DNA of 64,000 bases from Pseudomonas sp. NFACC02 (GTDB taxonomy: Bacteria > Pseudomonadota > Gammaproteobacteria > Pseudomonadales > Pseudomonadaceae): contig NZ_FOEO01000007.1 of NCBI RefSeq assembly GCF_900110765.1, positions 124,001 through 188,000 of the forward strand, read 5' to 3'. The translations under genes and the position numbers were made by a program. Below, piece by piece: positions 28,938-37,626 of this stretch (position 1 is the first letter of the stretch; each line of letters opens with the position of its first letter). Below the pieces are notes generated by a model. That model ran no database searches and was not told where the DNA came from. It was given only the letters and a program-made list of their open reading frames with translations.

Positions 28938-29731
28938 ACAGCGCTCTGTACAGCGGCTGGGTGAGCCATCGGCGCTTTTCGCCCAAAGCGCATGCCTTCA
29001 GGTATCGCATCGGCATGCTCTATCTCGACCTGGAAGAGCAGGACGCGGTGATGCAGTTATCGCCGCTCGCCGGGGGTAGCCGTCTGGCACCCTTTTCGTT
29101 TCGACCCGGCGACTACCTGCGCGAATACACGGGACGTGGCGTCTCGCTGACGACGGCCGTGCGAGACATTGTCCGTGATGCGCTGGGCCGTACACCGCTG
29201 GGCCGCGTCTGTCTATTGACCCAGGCACGCAGTTGGGGCCTGTCGTTCAACCCCGTGAGTTTTTTCTATTGCTTTGAACGTAACGGCAACCTGGCCGCCA
29301 TTGTCTGTGAAGTCACCAACACGCCCTGGCGTGAGCGCTATCACTATGTGCTGCCAGCCAATGCCGAAGGCCACCAGCATTTCTCGGTGGCGAAAGGCTT
29401 TCACGTCTCGCCCTTTCTGCACCGGGACCTGGAATACCGCATGAGCTTCAGCCAGCCGGGCGACCGCCTGGGGGTTCATATGGCGGACTGGCACGGTGAG
29501 CATAAAGTGTTCGACGCCACGCTGAACTTGCAGCGTCTACCGCTGAGTCGTGCCGCCCTGCACCGTCACCTGCTGAGTTTCCCGTGGATGACCGCCAAAA
29601 CTGGTCTCGCCATCTACTGGCAGGCATTGCGCCTTTTCGTCAAACGCCTACCGATCTTTCCCCATCAAGCCGCCGAAGGCTCGTATCGCAGTGCTACCGT
29701 TCAAAAGGACAGACGCCATGAAAAGCAGTAG
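28934..29731 (+). CDS. DUF1365 domain-containing protein
   Basis: 265 residues from ATG 28934 (ATGA overlap with the FAD gene). DUF1365 hallmarks: SALYSGWVSHRRFSPKAHAFRYRI, the LLTQARSWGLSFNPVSFFYCF segment, VCEVTNTPWRERYHYVL and the FHVSPFLHRDLEYRMSF stretch. Biochemical function unknown. It is almost always linked with the FAD oxidoreductase upstream and the CFA-type enzyme downstream, so a shared role in acyl-chain modification is likely. It overlaps the next gene by 14 bases. Confidence 0.88.
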   Translation: MNSALYSGWVSHRRFSPKAHAFRYRIGMLYLDLEEQDAVMQLSPLAGGSRLAPFSFRPGDYLREYTGRGVSLTTAVRDIVRDALGRTPLGRVCLLTQARSWGLSFNPVSFFYCFERNGNLAAIVCEVTNTPWRERYHYVLPANAEGHQHFSVAKGFHVSPFLHRDLEYRMSFSQPGDRLGVHMADWHGEHKVFDATLNLQRLPLSRAALHRHLLSFPWMTAKTGLAIYWQALRLFVKRLPIFPHQAAEGSYRSATVQKDRRHEKQ

Positions 29732-30980
29732 CGCCACCGCCGGTTTCAGCACCCACAACCTGACCTCGAACCTGCTGCGACGTGGCGTGCTGCGGCAACT
29801 CGCGCATCTGCGCCACGGACAGTTAGTGGTGTACGAGGGCGATGAGCGGCAGGTGTTTGGCGCGGCGGACGCGGCGCTTCTGGGCGAGATTCACGTACAC
29901 GATGCGGCCGTGTGGGGGTTGGTCGCCAGCAATGGCTCGATCGGCGCTGGCGAGGCGTTCATTCATGGTCACTGGACAAGTCCGGACCTGACCGCGGTCA
30001 TCCGTGTATTCGTCAGTAACCTGGATGTGCTGGACGCACTGGAAGGTGGTCTGGCGCGTCTTGGTCGCCCTTTCGTCCAAGGCCTGCACTGGCTCAATCG
30101 CAACACACGCAAAGGCTCGCAGAAAAATATCGCCGCTCACTACGATTTGGGCAATGACCTGTTCGAGCAATTCCTCGATCCGACCATGATGTATTCGGCC
30201 GCGCAGTTCCTGACGCCCAATGACACGCTGGAGCAGGCCCAGTTGAACAAGCTGGAGCGGATCTGCCAGAAGCTTGCGCTCAAACCCTCCGATCATTTGC
30301 TGGAGGTCGGCACCGGCTGGGGCAGCATGGCGATTTATGCCGCACAGCACTATGGCTGCAAGGTCACCACCACGACCCTGTCCAGAGAGCAATTCGCCTA
30401 CACCGAAAAACGTATCGCCGACCTCGGTCTGCACAATCAGGTAACGCTGTTGCTCAGCGACTACCGCGACCTGACCGGGCAATACGACAAGCTGGTGTCC
30501 ATCGAGATGATCGAAGCGGTCGGTCACCGCTTTCTGCCGACCTATTTCAAGCAGTGCACGCAACTGCTCAAGGACGACGGCTTGATGCTATTGCAGGCGA
30601 TCACGATCCGTGAACAACGCTACGAGCAGGCGAAACGCAGCGTCGACTTCATCCAGCGGTATATCTTTCCCGGCGGCGCCCTTCCTTCGGTCACCCGAAT
30701 GCTGGAGATCGTCAGCGATGACACCGACATGAACCTGTTGCACATGGAAGATTTCGGGCTGCACTACGCCAAGACCTTGCGCCTCTGGCACGAGAACTTT
30801 CGCCACGCGGCCGGCTACCTCACTGAGCTGGGCTACGACGATTATTTCCTGCGTCTGTGGGAGTTTTACCTGTGCTACTGCGAGGGCGGCTTCATGGAAC
30901 GCACCATCGGCACGGCGCAGTTGTTACTGGCAAAACCCAAGGCCATGCCGCAGCCACTGTTGGGACGGTTCAATGCTTAA
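29718..30980 (+). CDS. Cyclopropane-fatty-acid synthase family methyltransferase (UfaM-like)
   Basis: 420 residues from ATG 29718 (AAAGGAC upstream, inside the DUF1365 gene). The N-terminal acyl-chain domain contains GAGEAFIHGHW; the signature NIAAHYDLGNDLFEQFLDP lies near 137-155; the SAM loop is EVGTGWGSMA at 196-205; a Tyr/Cys-rich C-terminus follows. It methylates double bonds of membrane phospholipid acyl chains using SAM. In P. putida and Rhodobacter the light- or singlet-oxygen-linked relative UfaM makes methylated precursors of furan fatty acids (recalled). Sequence alone does not separate this from ordinary CFA synthase. Confidence 0.87.
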   Translation: MKSSSATAGFSTHNLTSNLLRRGVLRQLAHLRHGQLVVYEGDERQVFGAADAALLGEIHVHDAAVWGLVASNGSIGAGEAFIHGHWTSPDLTAVIRVFVSNLDVLDALEGGLARLGRPFVQGLHWLNRNTRKGSQKNIAAHYDLGNDLFEQFLDPTMMYSAAQFLTPNDTLEQAQLNKLERICQKLALKPSDHLLEVGTGWGSMAIYAAQHYGCKVTTTTLSREQFAYTEKRIADLGLHNQVTLLLSDYRDLTGQYDKLVSIEMIEAVGHRFLPTYFKQCTQLLKDDGLMLLQAITIREQRYEQAKRSVDFIQRYIFPGGALPSVTRMLEIVSDDTDMNLLHMEDFGLHYAKTLRLWHENFRHAAGYLTELGYDDYFLRLWEFYLCYCEGGFMERTIGTAQLLLAKPKAMPQPLLGRFNA

Positions 30981-31488
30981 GAACCTGGTCAATGCCGCGC
31001 TGTTTCAACTCGGCTGGTTCACCTGCGTGCTGGGTGGGAACAGCGGCTGGCTGCTGATCACGCTCCTTATACTTATCGTCCACCTGCGCCTGATCGGCTC
31101 GTGGCGCAGCGAGGGCAAGCTGTTGTTGACCGTGTTCGCTTTGGGCTGCGTGCTCGACAGCGCGCTGATCAAGCTCGGTGTTTTCGATTTCGGGGAAGCC
31201 GGCAAAGTCATTCCTCTGTGGCTTGCATTGATGTGGCCCCTGTTGGCCACGACGCTGGGGCATTGCCTGGCGTGGTCGGCCACACCCTGGTGGCTGGCGA
31301 GCTTGCTCGGCGCCATCGGTGGACCTGCTTCTTATATCGCCGGGGCCCAGCTCACGTACGTTCAGTTACCGCTGGGCGTGTGGCCCAGCGTCCTGATCAT
31401 CGGCGCCGTCTGGGCTGTCATCTTCCCGTTGCTGCACCGGCTGGCCCGCTATTTCCGCCAAACCCGCACCGATGAAGTCTCGGCGTGA
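30973..31488 (+). CDS. DUF2878 family membrane protein
   Basis: 171 residues, five to six hydrophobic segments, opening NLVNAALFQLGWFTCVLGG as in DUF2878, with GCVLDSALIKLGVFDF and WLALMWPLLATTLGH. Inner-membrane protein of unknown function. It overlaps the CFA-type gene by 8 bases and is the last gene of the coupled operon. The following YkgJ gene has a 58-base gap and may be separate. Confidence 0.85.
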   Translation: MLKNLVNAALFQLGWFTCVLGGNSGWLLITLLILIVHLRLIGSWRSEGKLLLTVFALGCVLDSALIKLGVFDFGEAGKVIPLWLALMWPLLATTLGHCLAWSATPWWLASLLGAIGGPASYIAGAQLTYVQLPLGVWPSVLIIGAVWAVIFPLLHRLARYFRQTRTDEVSA

Positions 31489-31546
31489 AGGCCGCGTCCG
31501 TCAGCCCGGCCACCGGCTTGCTCAACACTGATTTACACTGCGCCAC

Positions 31547-31864
31547 ATGACCTCCATTCCCTTGATTCAACTTCCCGAAGAACCTGCCGAACCTGCTATC
31601 ACCTGTTCGACCTGCGCCGCGTGCTGCTGCCAGCTTGAGGTGATGCTGATCACCGACACGGGCGTACCTGAACGGTTTATCGACACCGACGACTGGGGCG
31701 GCGAAGTGATGCTGCGCCTGGACGACGGCTGGTGCGCGGCACTGGATCGCGACACGATGATGTGTACGATCTACGACAAACGACCGTTGATCTGCAGGGA
31801 GTTCGAAATGGGTGCGCCAGAATGCATCACCGAGCGCGAAGGCATCGCGACGGCGTATCGGTAA
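31547..31864 (+). CDS. YkgJ-family cysteine-cluster protein
   Basis: 105 residues with the YkgJ Cys pattern: CSTCAACCCQ near 17-26, GWCAALDRDTMMCTIYDKRPLICREFE in the second half, then a further Cys. The pattern predicts binding of Zn2+ or an Fe-S cluster. The function is unproven. It follows the photoprotection operon with a 58-base gap; whether it is co-transcribed is uncertain. Confidence 0.83.
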   Translation: MTSIPLIQLPEEPAEPAITCSTCAACCCQLEVMLITDTGVPERFIDTDDWGGEVMLRLDDGWCAALDRDTMMCTIYDKRPLICREFEMGAPECITEREGIATAYR

Positions 31865-31870
31865 CGGATC

Positions 31871-31952
31871 TGTAGGAGCGCGCTTGCCCACGATTGCTTT
31901 CTGGCTGTGCCAGAGTTCTGCCTGACACACCGCAATCGCGAGCGCGCTCCTA
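31871..31952. repeat. REP pair (GTAGGAGC type)
   Basis: TGTAGGAGCGCGCTTGCCCACGATTG faces GCAATCGCGAGCGCGCTCCTA, separated by about 35 bases, between convergent genes. Confidence 0.75.
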
Positions 31953-31972
31953 TCCTTCAAGCGACTGAACGC

Positions 31973-32491
31973 TTAAAACGGCATCGTGTAATGAATGGCG
32001 TAGCTTTCAATACCGTCGTTTGTCGTGGTCAGGCCACCGTTGGAGTAGTGAGTCGCGCGCAAGCCGACTTCATGACCACCGGCAAAACGCAGACCGAAGC
32101 CCAGACGGTCTTCAAACTGGAATGCACTGCCCAACTTGTTGCCTTCCACTTCCGTGCGTTGGAATACCGCTGCACCGATACCCGCTTCGATGTAAGGCTT
32201 GACGCTATCGCCAGAGAATTCGTAAACGAAGACCGGAGAGAACGACAGGCTGTTGTTGCTGGAATTCTTGTCACCTTCCCAATAGGTGTAGGCGCCGCTC
32301 CAGTACCCGGTCAGACGACCCACGCTGGTTTGCCACCAGCTCTTGTCCCAATCAAATTGCGCGCCCAAACGATAGGTCATCGTTGATTCGCCAGTGTGAC
32401 CCACCGAAAATTCGACCCCGTCAGCTTGTGCAATCGCACTTTGTCCCGCTAAAGCGGCCGCAATCGCAGCCAAACAAAACAGTCGCTTCAT
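31973..32491 (-). CDS. pagL: Lipid A 3-O-deacylase PagL
   Basis: 172 residues with a signal peptide (about 1-22). The mature part is an eight-stranded outer-membrane barrel ending in Phe (HYTMPF). The active site His148, Ser150 and Glu162 of the precursor become His126/Ser128/Glu140 after removal of 22 residues, the exact numbering of P. aeruginosa PagL. The HxSN motif is HYSN. It removes the 3-position acyl chain of lipid A. AT-rich upstream region 32492-32604; the gene stands alone. Confidence 0.93.
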   Translation of the reverse strand: MKRLFCLAAIAAALAGQSAIAQADGVEFSVGHTGESTMTYRLGAQFDWDKSWWQTSVGRLTGYWSGAYTYWEGDKNSSNNSLSFSPVFVYEFSGDSVKPYIEAGIGAAVFQRTEVEGNKLGSAFQFEDRLGFGLRFAGGHEVGLRATHYSNGGLTTTNDGIESYAIHYTMPF

Positions 32492-32604
32492 CTGAAACTT
32501 CCCATTTCCGAATGCAGTTAGAAATTTTTTATATCAACAGATGTGCTGTAGAAATCTGCTGGTGAACATTAGTTCAGCCCAAAACAGCGCTATTCACGTT
32601 TTTT

Positions 32605-33405
32605 TCACAAGCCGAAGCTTCGCACACTGTCAGATTTTTTCCATAGCAACGGTAGGATGTTTCTGAAATTTTCTGGATCACCGCTGGTCCAGAACTGGGC
32701 GGGTGAGGGACGGCCGCTCGCGAGCAGGTCGCGTTGACTGAGTAAGCGCTGCAATTGACGGGCGACCGCAGCCCCGGTGTCGATCAGGGTGATCGAAGCC
32801 GGGATAATCTCCCGTAACAGTGGTTTGAGAAAGGGGTAATGGGTGCAGCCCAGGATGATCGTGTCGCAACCCGCCGCCAGCAGCGGCTGAACATAACCGT
32901 GCAACAGTTGGCGGATGGCGGGGCTGACCAGATCGCCCGTTTCGATCAGTTCCACCAGGCCGGGGCATGGTTGGGTGATCACCTGGACATCGGAGGCAAA
33001 ACGGTCAAGCAGCGCTGCGAATTTGGCGCTTTGCAGGGTACCGGTGGTGGCAAGCACCCCGACCACCCCGCTCTGGGTCGCGGCCGCCGCAGGTTTGACC
33101 GCAGGTTCCATGCCGACAATCGGCCAGTCCGGATAACGTTCGCGCAAATCGGCAACCCCCGCAACGGTCGCCGTGTTGCACGCCAGCACCAAGGCCTTGG
33201 CCCCCTTCTCACGAAAGAATTCGGAAATGGCGACACAACGCTGACGAATGAACTCAGGGGTCTTTTCGCCGTAAGGGATATGGCCGCAATCAGCCACGTA
33301 CAGCAGGGACTCGTTCGGCAACAAGCGACTGATTTCGCCCAGCACCGACAAGCCGCCGACACCCGAGTCGAACACCGCAATCGGCGCGTCGCTGTCCCTA
33401 GCCAT
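32605..33405 (-). CDS. murI: Glutamate racemase
   Basis: 266 residues. The two catalytic cysteines are C76 (LVLACNTAT) and C187 (ILGCTHYPF), each in its family motif, and the N-terminal loop is [11 protein letters not shown]. It makes D-glutamate for peptidoglycan. ATG 33405 lies 26 bases after the moeB stop, so it may end the hemA-prfA-prmC-moeB-murI run. Confidence 0.95.
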   Translation of the reverse strand: MARDSDAPIAVFDSGVGGLSVLGEISRLLPNESLLYVADCGHIPYGEKTPEFIRQRCVAISEFFREKGAKALVLACNTATVAGVADLRERYPDWPIVGMEPAVKPAAAATQSGVVGVLATTGTLQSAKFAALLDRFASDVQVITQPCPGLVELIETGDLVSPAIRQLLHGYVQPLLAAGCDTIILGCTHYPFLKPLLREIIPASITLIDTGAAVARQLQRLLSQRDLLASGRPSPAQFWTSGDPENFRNILPLLWKKSDSVRSFGL

Positions 33406-33431
33406 GCCTGATGACTCCCTTCATGGCTTTA

Positions 33432-34184
33432 TTAAACCCTCGCGCCGCAGACGCTGCAGCCCGGGTCCCGTTTGACCTTGAGCTCACGAAACCGGGTGCC
33501 CAGTGCATCGATCAGCAGCAGTCGCCCTACCAGGGGCTCACCGAATCCCGCCAGCAGTTTCAAGGCTTCGAGCGCTTGCAGGCTGCCTACCAGACCGACC
33601 AGTGGACCAATGACGCCCGCCTCGCTGCAGGTGAGTTCGGCTTCGCTGCCATGCCCATATAAACAGTGGTAGCACGGGCTTTCGGCGCGGCGCGGATCAA
33701 ACACCGACAACTGCCCTTCCAGGCGAATCGCGGCGCCACTGACCAGCGGCTTGCCAGCCGCCACACAGGCGGCGTTGACAGCTTCGCGGGTGGAAAAGTT
33801 ATCCGAGCAGTCGAGGACAAGATCCACGGCGTCGACGGCTGCGGCGAGAGAGTCGACATCCAGCGCCGTGCGGTGCGGCACCAGCTTGATTTCAGGGTTG
33901 ATCGCGGTGAGTCGAGCGATCGCCGAGTCGACCTTGCCCTGCCCCACGCTTTGCGTGTCGTGAATGATCTGGCGTTGCAGGTTGGTAAGGTCGACGGTGT
34001 CAAAATCGGCCAGATGCAACTCGCCAATACCGGCTGCGGCCAGATAAAGCGCGACCGGGGACCCCAGACCGCCCACGCCGACAACCAGCGCACGGCTTTG
34101 CTTGAGGCGTAACTGGCCGTCGATGTCCACCTGCTGCAACAGAATCTGCCGGCTGTAGCGCAGCAGTTCTTCGTCGGTCAGCAC
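33432..34184 (-). CDS. moeB: Molybdopterin-synthase adenylyltransferase (MoeB/ThiF family)
   Basis: 250 residues with the ATP loop GVGGLGSPVALYLAAAGIG (about 36-54), the adenylation Arg/Asp region DFDTVDLTNLQRQ, and the zinc Cys pairs CYHC and CSVC. It activates the C-terminal glycine of MoaD (or a ThiS-like protein) as acyl-adenylate for sulfur transfer. It overlaps the prmC end by 7 bases and belongs to its operon. Confidence 0.88.
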   Translation of the reverse strand: MLTDEELLRYSRQILLQQVDIDGQLRLKQSRALVVGVGGLGSPVALYLAAAGIGELHLADFDTVDLTNLQRQIIHDTQSVGQGKVDSAIARLTAINPEIKLVPHRTALDVDSLAAAVDAVDLVLDCSDNFSTREAVNAACVAAGKPLVSGAAIRLEGQLSVFDPRRAESPCYHCLYGHGSEAELTCSEAGVIGPLVGLVGSLQALEALKLLAGFGEPLVGRLLLIDALGTRFRELKVKRDPGCSVCGARV

Positions 34185-35011
34185 GGCACGCGTCCGAAGG
34201 TAATGCGTTCGTGCTCGCCCAGATCGCGGCGAGTCTGGATCTGCTCGAAACCATGACGACTGAGCAGCTCACGTACGGCCGGGCCCTGATCGTAGCCGTG
34301 CTCGAGCAGCAACCAGCCACCGGCTTCCAGGTGCGCCGGTGCCTGCGAAACGATGAGCCGCAGGTCGTCCAGGCCGTCAGTGCCCGACACCAGCGCACTG
34401 CTGGGTTCGAACCGCACATCACCTTCGACCAGGTGCGGGTCGTTAGAGGGTATGTACGGAGGGTTGCTCAGAATCAGGTCAAATCGCTGACCGTCCACTG
34501 CGCTGAACCAATGGCTACGCATGACGTGCGCGTTATCCAGCTGCAGACGCTGGCGGTTGCGTTCGGCCAGTTCGACCGCCTCGTCGACGCGATCCACCGC
34601 CGTGACAGTCCACTGAGGACGATCCTTGGCCAGCGACAAGGCGATGGCCCCGGTCCCGGTGCCCAGGTCGAGCAACCGATGAGGGATCGCACCCGGCAAC
34701 AGCTCCAGCGCGGTCTCTACAAGCATTTCTGTTTCCGGACGAGGAATCAGCGTATGTGTCGCGACTTCGAGGTCGATGTTCCAGAAACCCTGCTGGCCCA
34801 GAATGTAGGCGACGGGTTCGCCGGTACGACGGCGCTTCAGAAAACCATCGAACGCCTGCGCGGCTTCGGTGCTGACGATACGCTCCGGCCAGGTGTGCAG
34901 AAAGCTGCGCGGCTTGCCCAGAGCAGCCGCGAGCAGCAGTTCGACATCCAGACGGGCTGTCGGAGAATCCGGCAGCTCAGCGTTTCTTAACAAGCTGGCG
35001 ATGATGGTCAT
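34178..35011 (-). CDS. prmC: Release-factor glutamine N5-methyltransferase
   Basis: 277 residues. SAM loop LDLGTGTGAIAL (near 113-124) and the catalytic NPPYIP motif (near 184-189) of the HemK/PrmC family. It methylates the Gln of the GGQ motif in RF1 and RF2. Its ATG follows the prfA stop without a gap (TAAATG), so enzyme and substrate are coupled. Confidence 0.95.
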   Translation of the reverse strand: MTIIASLLRNAELPDSPTARLDVELLLAAALGKPRSFLHTWPERIVSTEAAQAFDGFLKRRRTGEPVAYILGQQGFWNIDLEVATHTLIPRPETEMLVETALELLPGAIPHRLLDLGTGTGAIALSLAKDRPQWTVTAVDRVDEAVELAERNRQRLQLDNAHVMRSHWFSAVDGQRFDLILSNPPYIPSNDPHLVEGDVRFEPSSALVSGTDGLDDLRLIVSQAPAHLEAGGWLLLEHGYDQGPAVRELLSRHGFEQIQTRRDLGEHERITFGRVPC

Positions 35012-36094
35012 TTACTCACCCAGTGCCGCAAGTTGATCTGCCTGATACTCGGCAAGCAACGGTTCTATCACGGCATCGACTCCACCCGCCAACACTTCAT
35101 CCAGCGAGTACAGCGTCAGGTTCACGCGATGGTCCGTCACTCGTCCCTGTGGAAAATTGTACGTGCGGATACGCTCCGAACGATCGCCCGATCCCACCAG
35201 CAGCTTACGCTCGCTGGCGATCGCGTTGGCGGCGGCCGCCGTCTGCTGATCGTTGAGTTTGGCCGACAACCAGGCCATGGCGCGGGCGCGGTTCTTGTGC
35301 TGGGAGCGCTCTTCCTGACACTCGACGACAATACCGGTCGGCAAGTGAGTAATGCGAATCGCCGAGTCGGTCTTGTTGACGTGCTGACCACCCGCACCGG
35401 ACGACCGGTAGGTGTCGACACGCAGGTCCGCCGGGTTGATCTCGATGGCCTGCTGCTCGTCGGGCTCCGGCAATACCGCCACGGTGCAGGCCGAGGTGTG
35501 GATGCGACCCTGGGACTCGGTTTCAGGCACGCGCTGAACACGGTGCGCGCCGGACTCGAACTTCAGTTTGCCGTAGACATTCTCACCTTCGACCCGGGCG
35601 ATGACTTCCTTGAAGCCGCCATGTTCGCCTTCGTTCTCCGACAGGATTTCGACCCGCCAGCCGCGACGCTCGGCGTAGCGCGAATACATACGGAACAAGT
35701 CGCCGGAGAAAATTGCCGCCTCGTCACCACCGGTGCCCGCACGAATTTCGAGAAACACGTTGCGACCGTCGTTGGGATCCTTGGGCAGCAGCATCTTCTG
35801 CAGGTCCCTCTCCAGGACTTCCAGTTGCTCCTTGGCCTCGCGCACTTCCTCGACGGCCATTTCGCGCATGTCCGGATCGCTGTCCTTGAGCAGTGCCTGA
35901 GCCCCTTCGAGGTCGCTCTGCACTTTCTGCAGCTGCTTGTAGGCCTGGATGACCGGCTCGACTTCGGCGTACTCGCGGGAGTAGGCGCGGAATCTGGTCT
36001 GATCGGAAATGACTTCGGCATCACCCAGCAGCGCGGTCAATTCCTCGAAACGGTCGCTGAGCACGTCCAGCTTGTTGAGCAGTGAAGCTTTCAT
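35012..36094 (-). CDS. prfA: Peptide chain release factor 1
   Basis: 360 residues, standard RF1 length. The GGQ catalytic motif is at 235-237 ([13 protein letters not shown]), and the stop-codon-reading PxT tripeptide is PET at 190-192, the RF1 type for UAA and UAG. It hydrolyses peptidyl-tRNA on the ribosome. Its ATG overlaps the hemA stop (ATGA). Confidence 0.97.
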   Translation of the reverse strand: MKASLLNKLDVLSDRFEELTALLGDAEVISDQTRFRAYSREYAEVEPVIQAYKQLQKVQSDLEGAQALLKDSDPDMREMAVEEVREAKEQLEVLERDLQKMLLPKDPNDGRNVFLEIRAGTGGDEAAIFSGDLFRMYSRYAERRGWRVEILSENEGEHGGFKEVIARVEGENVYGKLKFESGAHRVQRVPETESQGRIHTSACTVAVLPEPDEQQAIEINPADLRVDTYRSSGAGGQHVNKTDSAIRITHLPTGIVVECQEERSQHKNRARAMAWLSAKLNDQQTAAAANAIASERKLLVGSGDRSERIRTYNFPQGRVTDHRVNLTLYSLDEVLAGGVDAVIEPLLAEYQADQLAALGE

Positions 36095-37368
36095 TGCGGG
36101 GGTTTATCCGTGGAGCCCTCATTGAGGGCAAAGAGTTCCTGGGCCATGGCCAGCGCATCGACGCGGCCTTCGGCGGACAGCTTTTTCAGTTGCACGCTTG
36201 GCGCATGCATCAATTTATTGGTCAGGCCTCGTGCCAGCGCCATCAGTACATCTTCCGCATTGCTGCCGTTGGCGAGCATCCGCTGGGCTTTTTGCAACTC
36301 TTCATCGCGCAGGCGTTCGCTTTGCTGACGATACGCCTTGAGCACATCGACCGCCGCCAGTTCGCGCAGGCGCGACATGAAATCGTTGACGCCCAGACTG
36401 ACCAGTTCTTCAGCGGCCTGGGCTGCGCCCTGGCGGCTCTTGAGGTTTTCCGCAACGACGTCGTGCAAATCGTCCACGGTGTAGAGGTAAACGTCGTCCA
36501 GCTCGCCGACTTCCGGCTCGATGTCGCGCGGGACAGCAATGTCGACCATGAAAATCGGTTTGTGCTTGCGCAGCTTCAAGGCACTTTCCACCGCGCCCTT
36601 GCCCAGAATCGGCAACTGGCTGGCAGTGGAACTGATGACAATGTCGCTATTGACCAGTTCGGCCGGGATATCGGCCAGCAGCACCGCGTGCGCGCCGAAT
36701 TCTTCGGCCAGGATGCTTGCGCGCTCCAGCGTCCGGTTGGCGACAACGATACGCTTGACCCCCAGATCGTGCAGGTGTCGGGCGACCAGCGTGATGGTTT
36801 CACCAGCCCCGATCAGCAACGCCTGACTACGCTGCAGGTCACTGAAGATCTGTTTGGCCAGGCTGACCGCGGCGAACGCCACTGACACCGGGTTCTCACC
36901 GATGGCGGTATCGGTGCGCACCTGCTTGGCTGCGCTGAAGGTGGCCTGAAACAAACGGCCAAGCAACGGGCCGATGGTCCCCGCCTCACGCGCTACCGCG
37001 TAGGCGGACTTCATCTGGCCGAGAATCTGCGGCTCGCCCAGCACCAGCGAATCCAGCCCGGAAGCGACCCGCATCATGTGGCGCACCGCGGCGTCTTCTT
37101 CGTGCACATAGGCACTGGCCCGCAGCTCGTCAATGTTCAGTTGGTGATAATCGGCCAGCCATTTCAGAACGACGTCAGCCGTGAGGCGATCCTGCTCTAT
37201 ATAAAGCTCGCTGCGATTGCACGTCGACAGAATGGCCGCTTCCCGACTCTCGGTCAGGCGGCACAGCTGCTGTAACGCTTCAACCAACTGCTCAGGCGTA
37301 AATGCCACGCGCTCGCGGACATCCACTGATGCAGTCTTATGGTTGATACCCAGAGCAAGAAAGGCCAT
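36091..37368 (-). CDS. hemA: Glutamyl-tRNA reductase
   Basis: 425 residues. The catalytic Cys50 is in [11 protein letters not shown], and the NADPH domain loop is [16 protein letters not shown], followed by the Arg-rich dimerisation end. First committed enzyme of C5-pathway tetrapyrrole synthesis: Glu-tRNA to glutamate-1-semialdehyde. First gene of hemA-prfA-prmC-moeB, divergent from the TPR lipoprotein. Confidence 0.97.
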   Translation of the reverse strand: MAFLALGINHKTASVDVRERVAFTPEQLVEALQQLCRLTESREAAILSTCNRSELYIEQDRLTADVVLKWLADYHQLNIDELRASAYVHEEDAAVRHMMRVASGLDSLVLGEPQILGQMKSAYAVAREAGTIGPLLGRLFQATFSAAKQVRTDTAIGENPVSVAFAAVSLAKQIFSDLQRSQALLIGAGETITLVARHLHDLGVKRIVVANRTLERASILAEEFGAHAVLLADIPAELVNSDIVISSTASQLPILGKGAVESALKLRKHKPIFMVDIAVPRDIEPEVGELDDVYLYTVDDLHDVVAENLKSRQGAAQAAEELVSLGVNDFMSRLRELAAVDVLKAYRQQSERLRDEELQKAQRMLANGSNAEDVLMALARGLTNKLMHAPSVQLKKLSAEGRVDALAMAQELFALNEGSTDKPPQ

Positions 37369-37626
37369 TCAAGGTCGCTGATAGTGACGTGAAGCCGGCA
37401 ATTGTCCTACTTCAATAGATTCAGGACAACCACCGCAATACATTCAGAACGACCCGCACAGTCTATTGTCCCTATAGAGATCCGCTTCGCCGCCCTGCGC
37501 CTGCGACAAATTGTCCAAGCGCAGGCCATGGATTAAGGGTCTGTAGTTTTTTCGTGGGCTGTGGGTTTGCTCCCTGCCTTGTGTCATGATGCTTTCAAAC
37601 CGCAGGTAAGCCGCCCTCTCTTCTCT

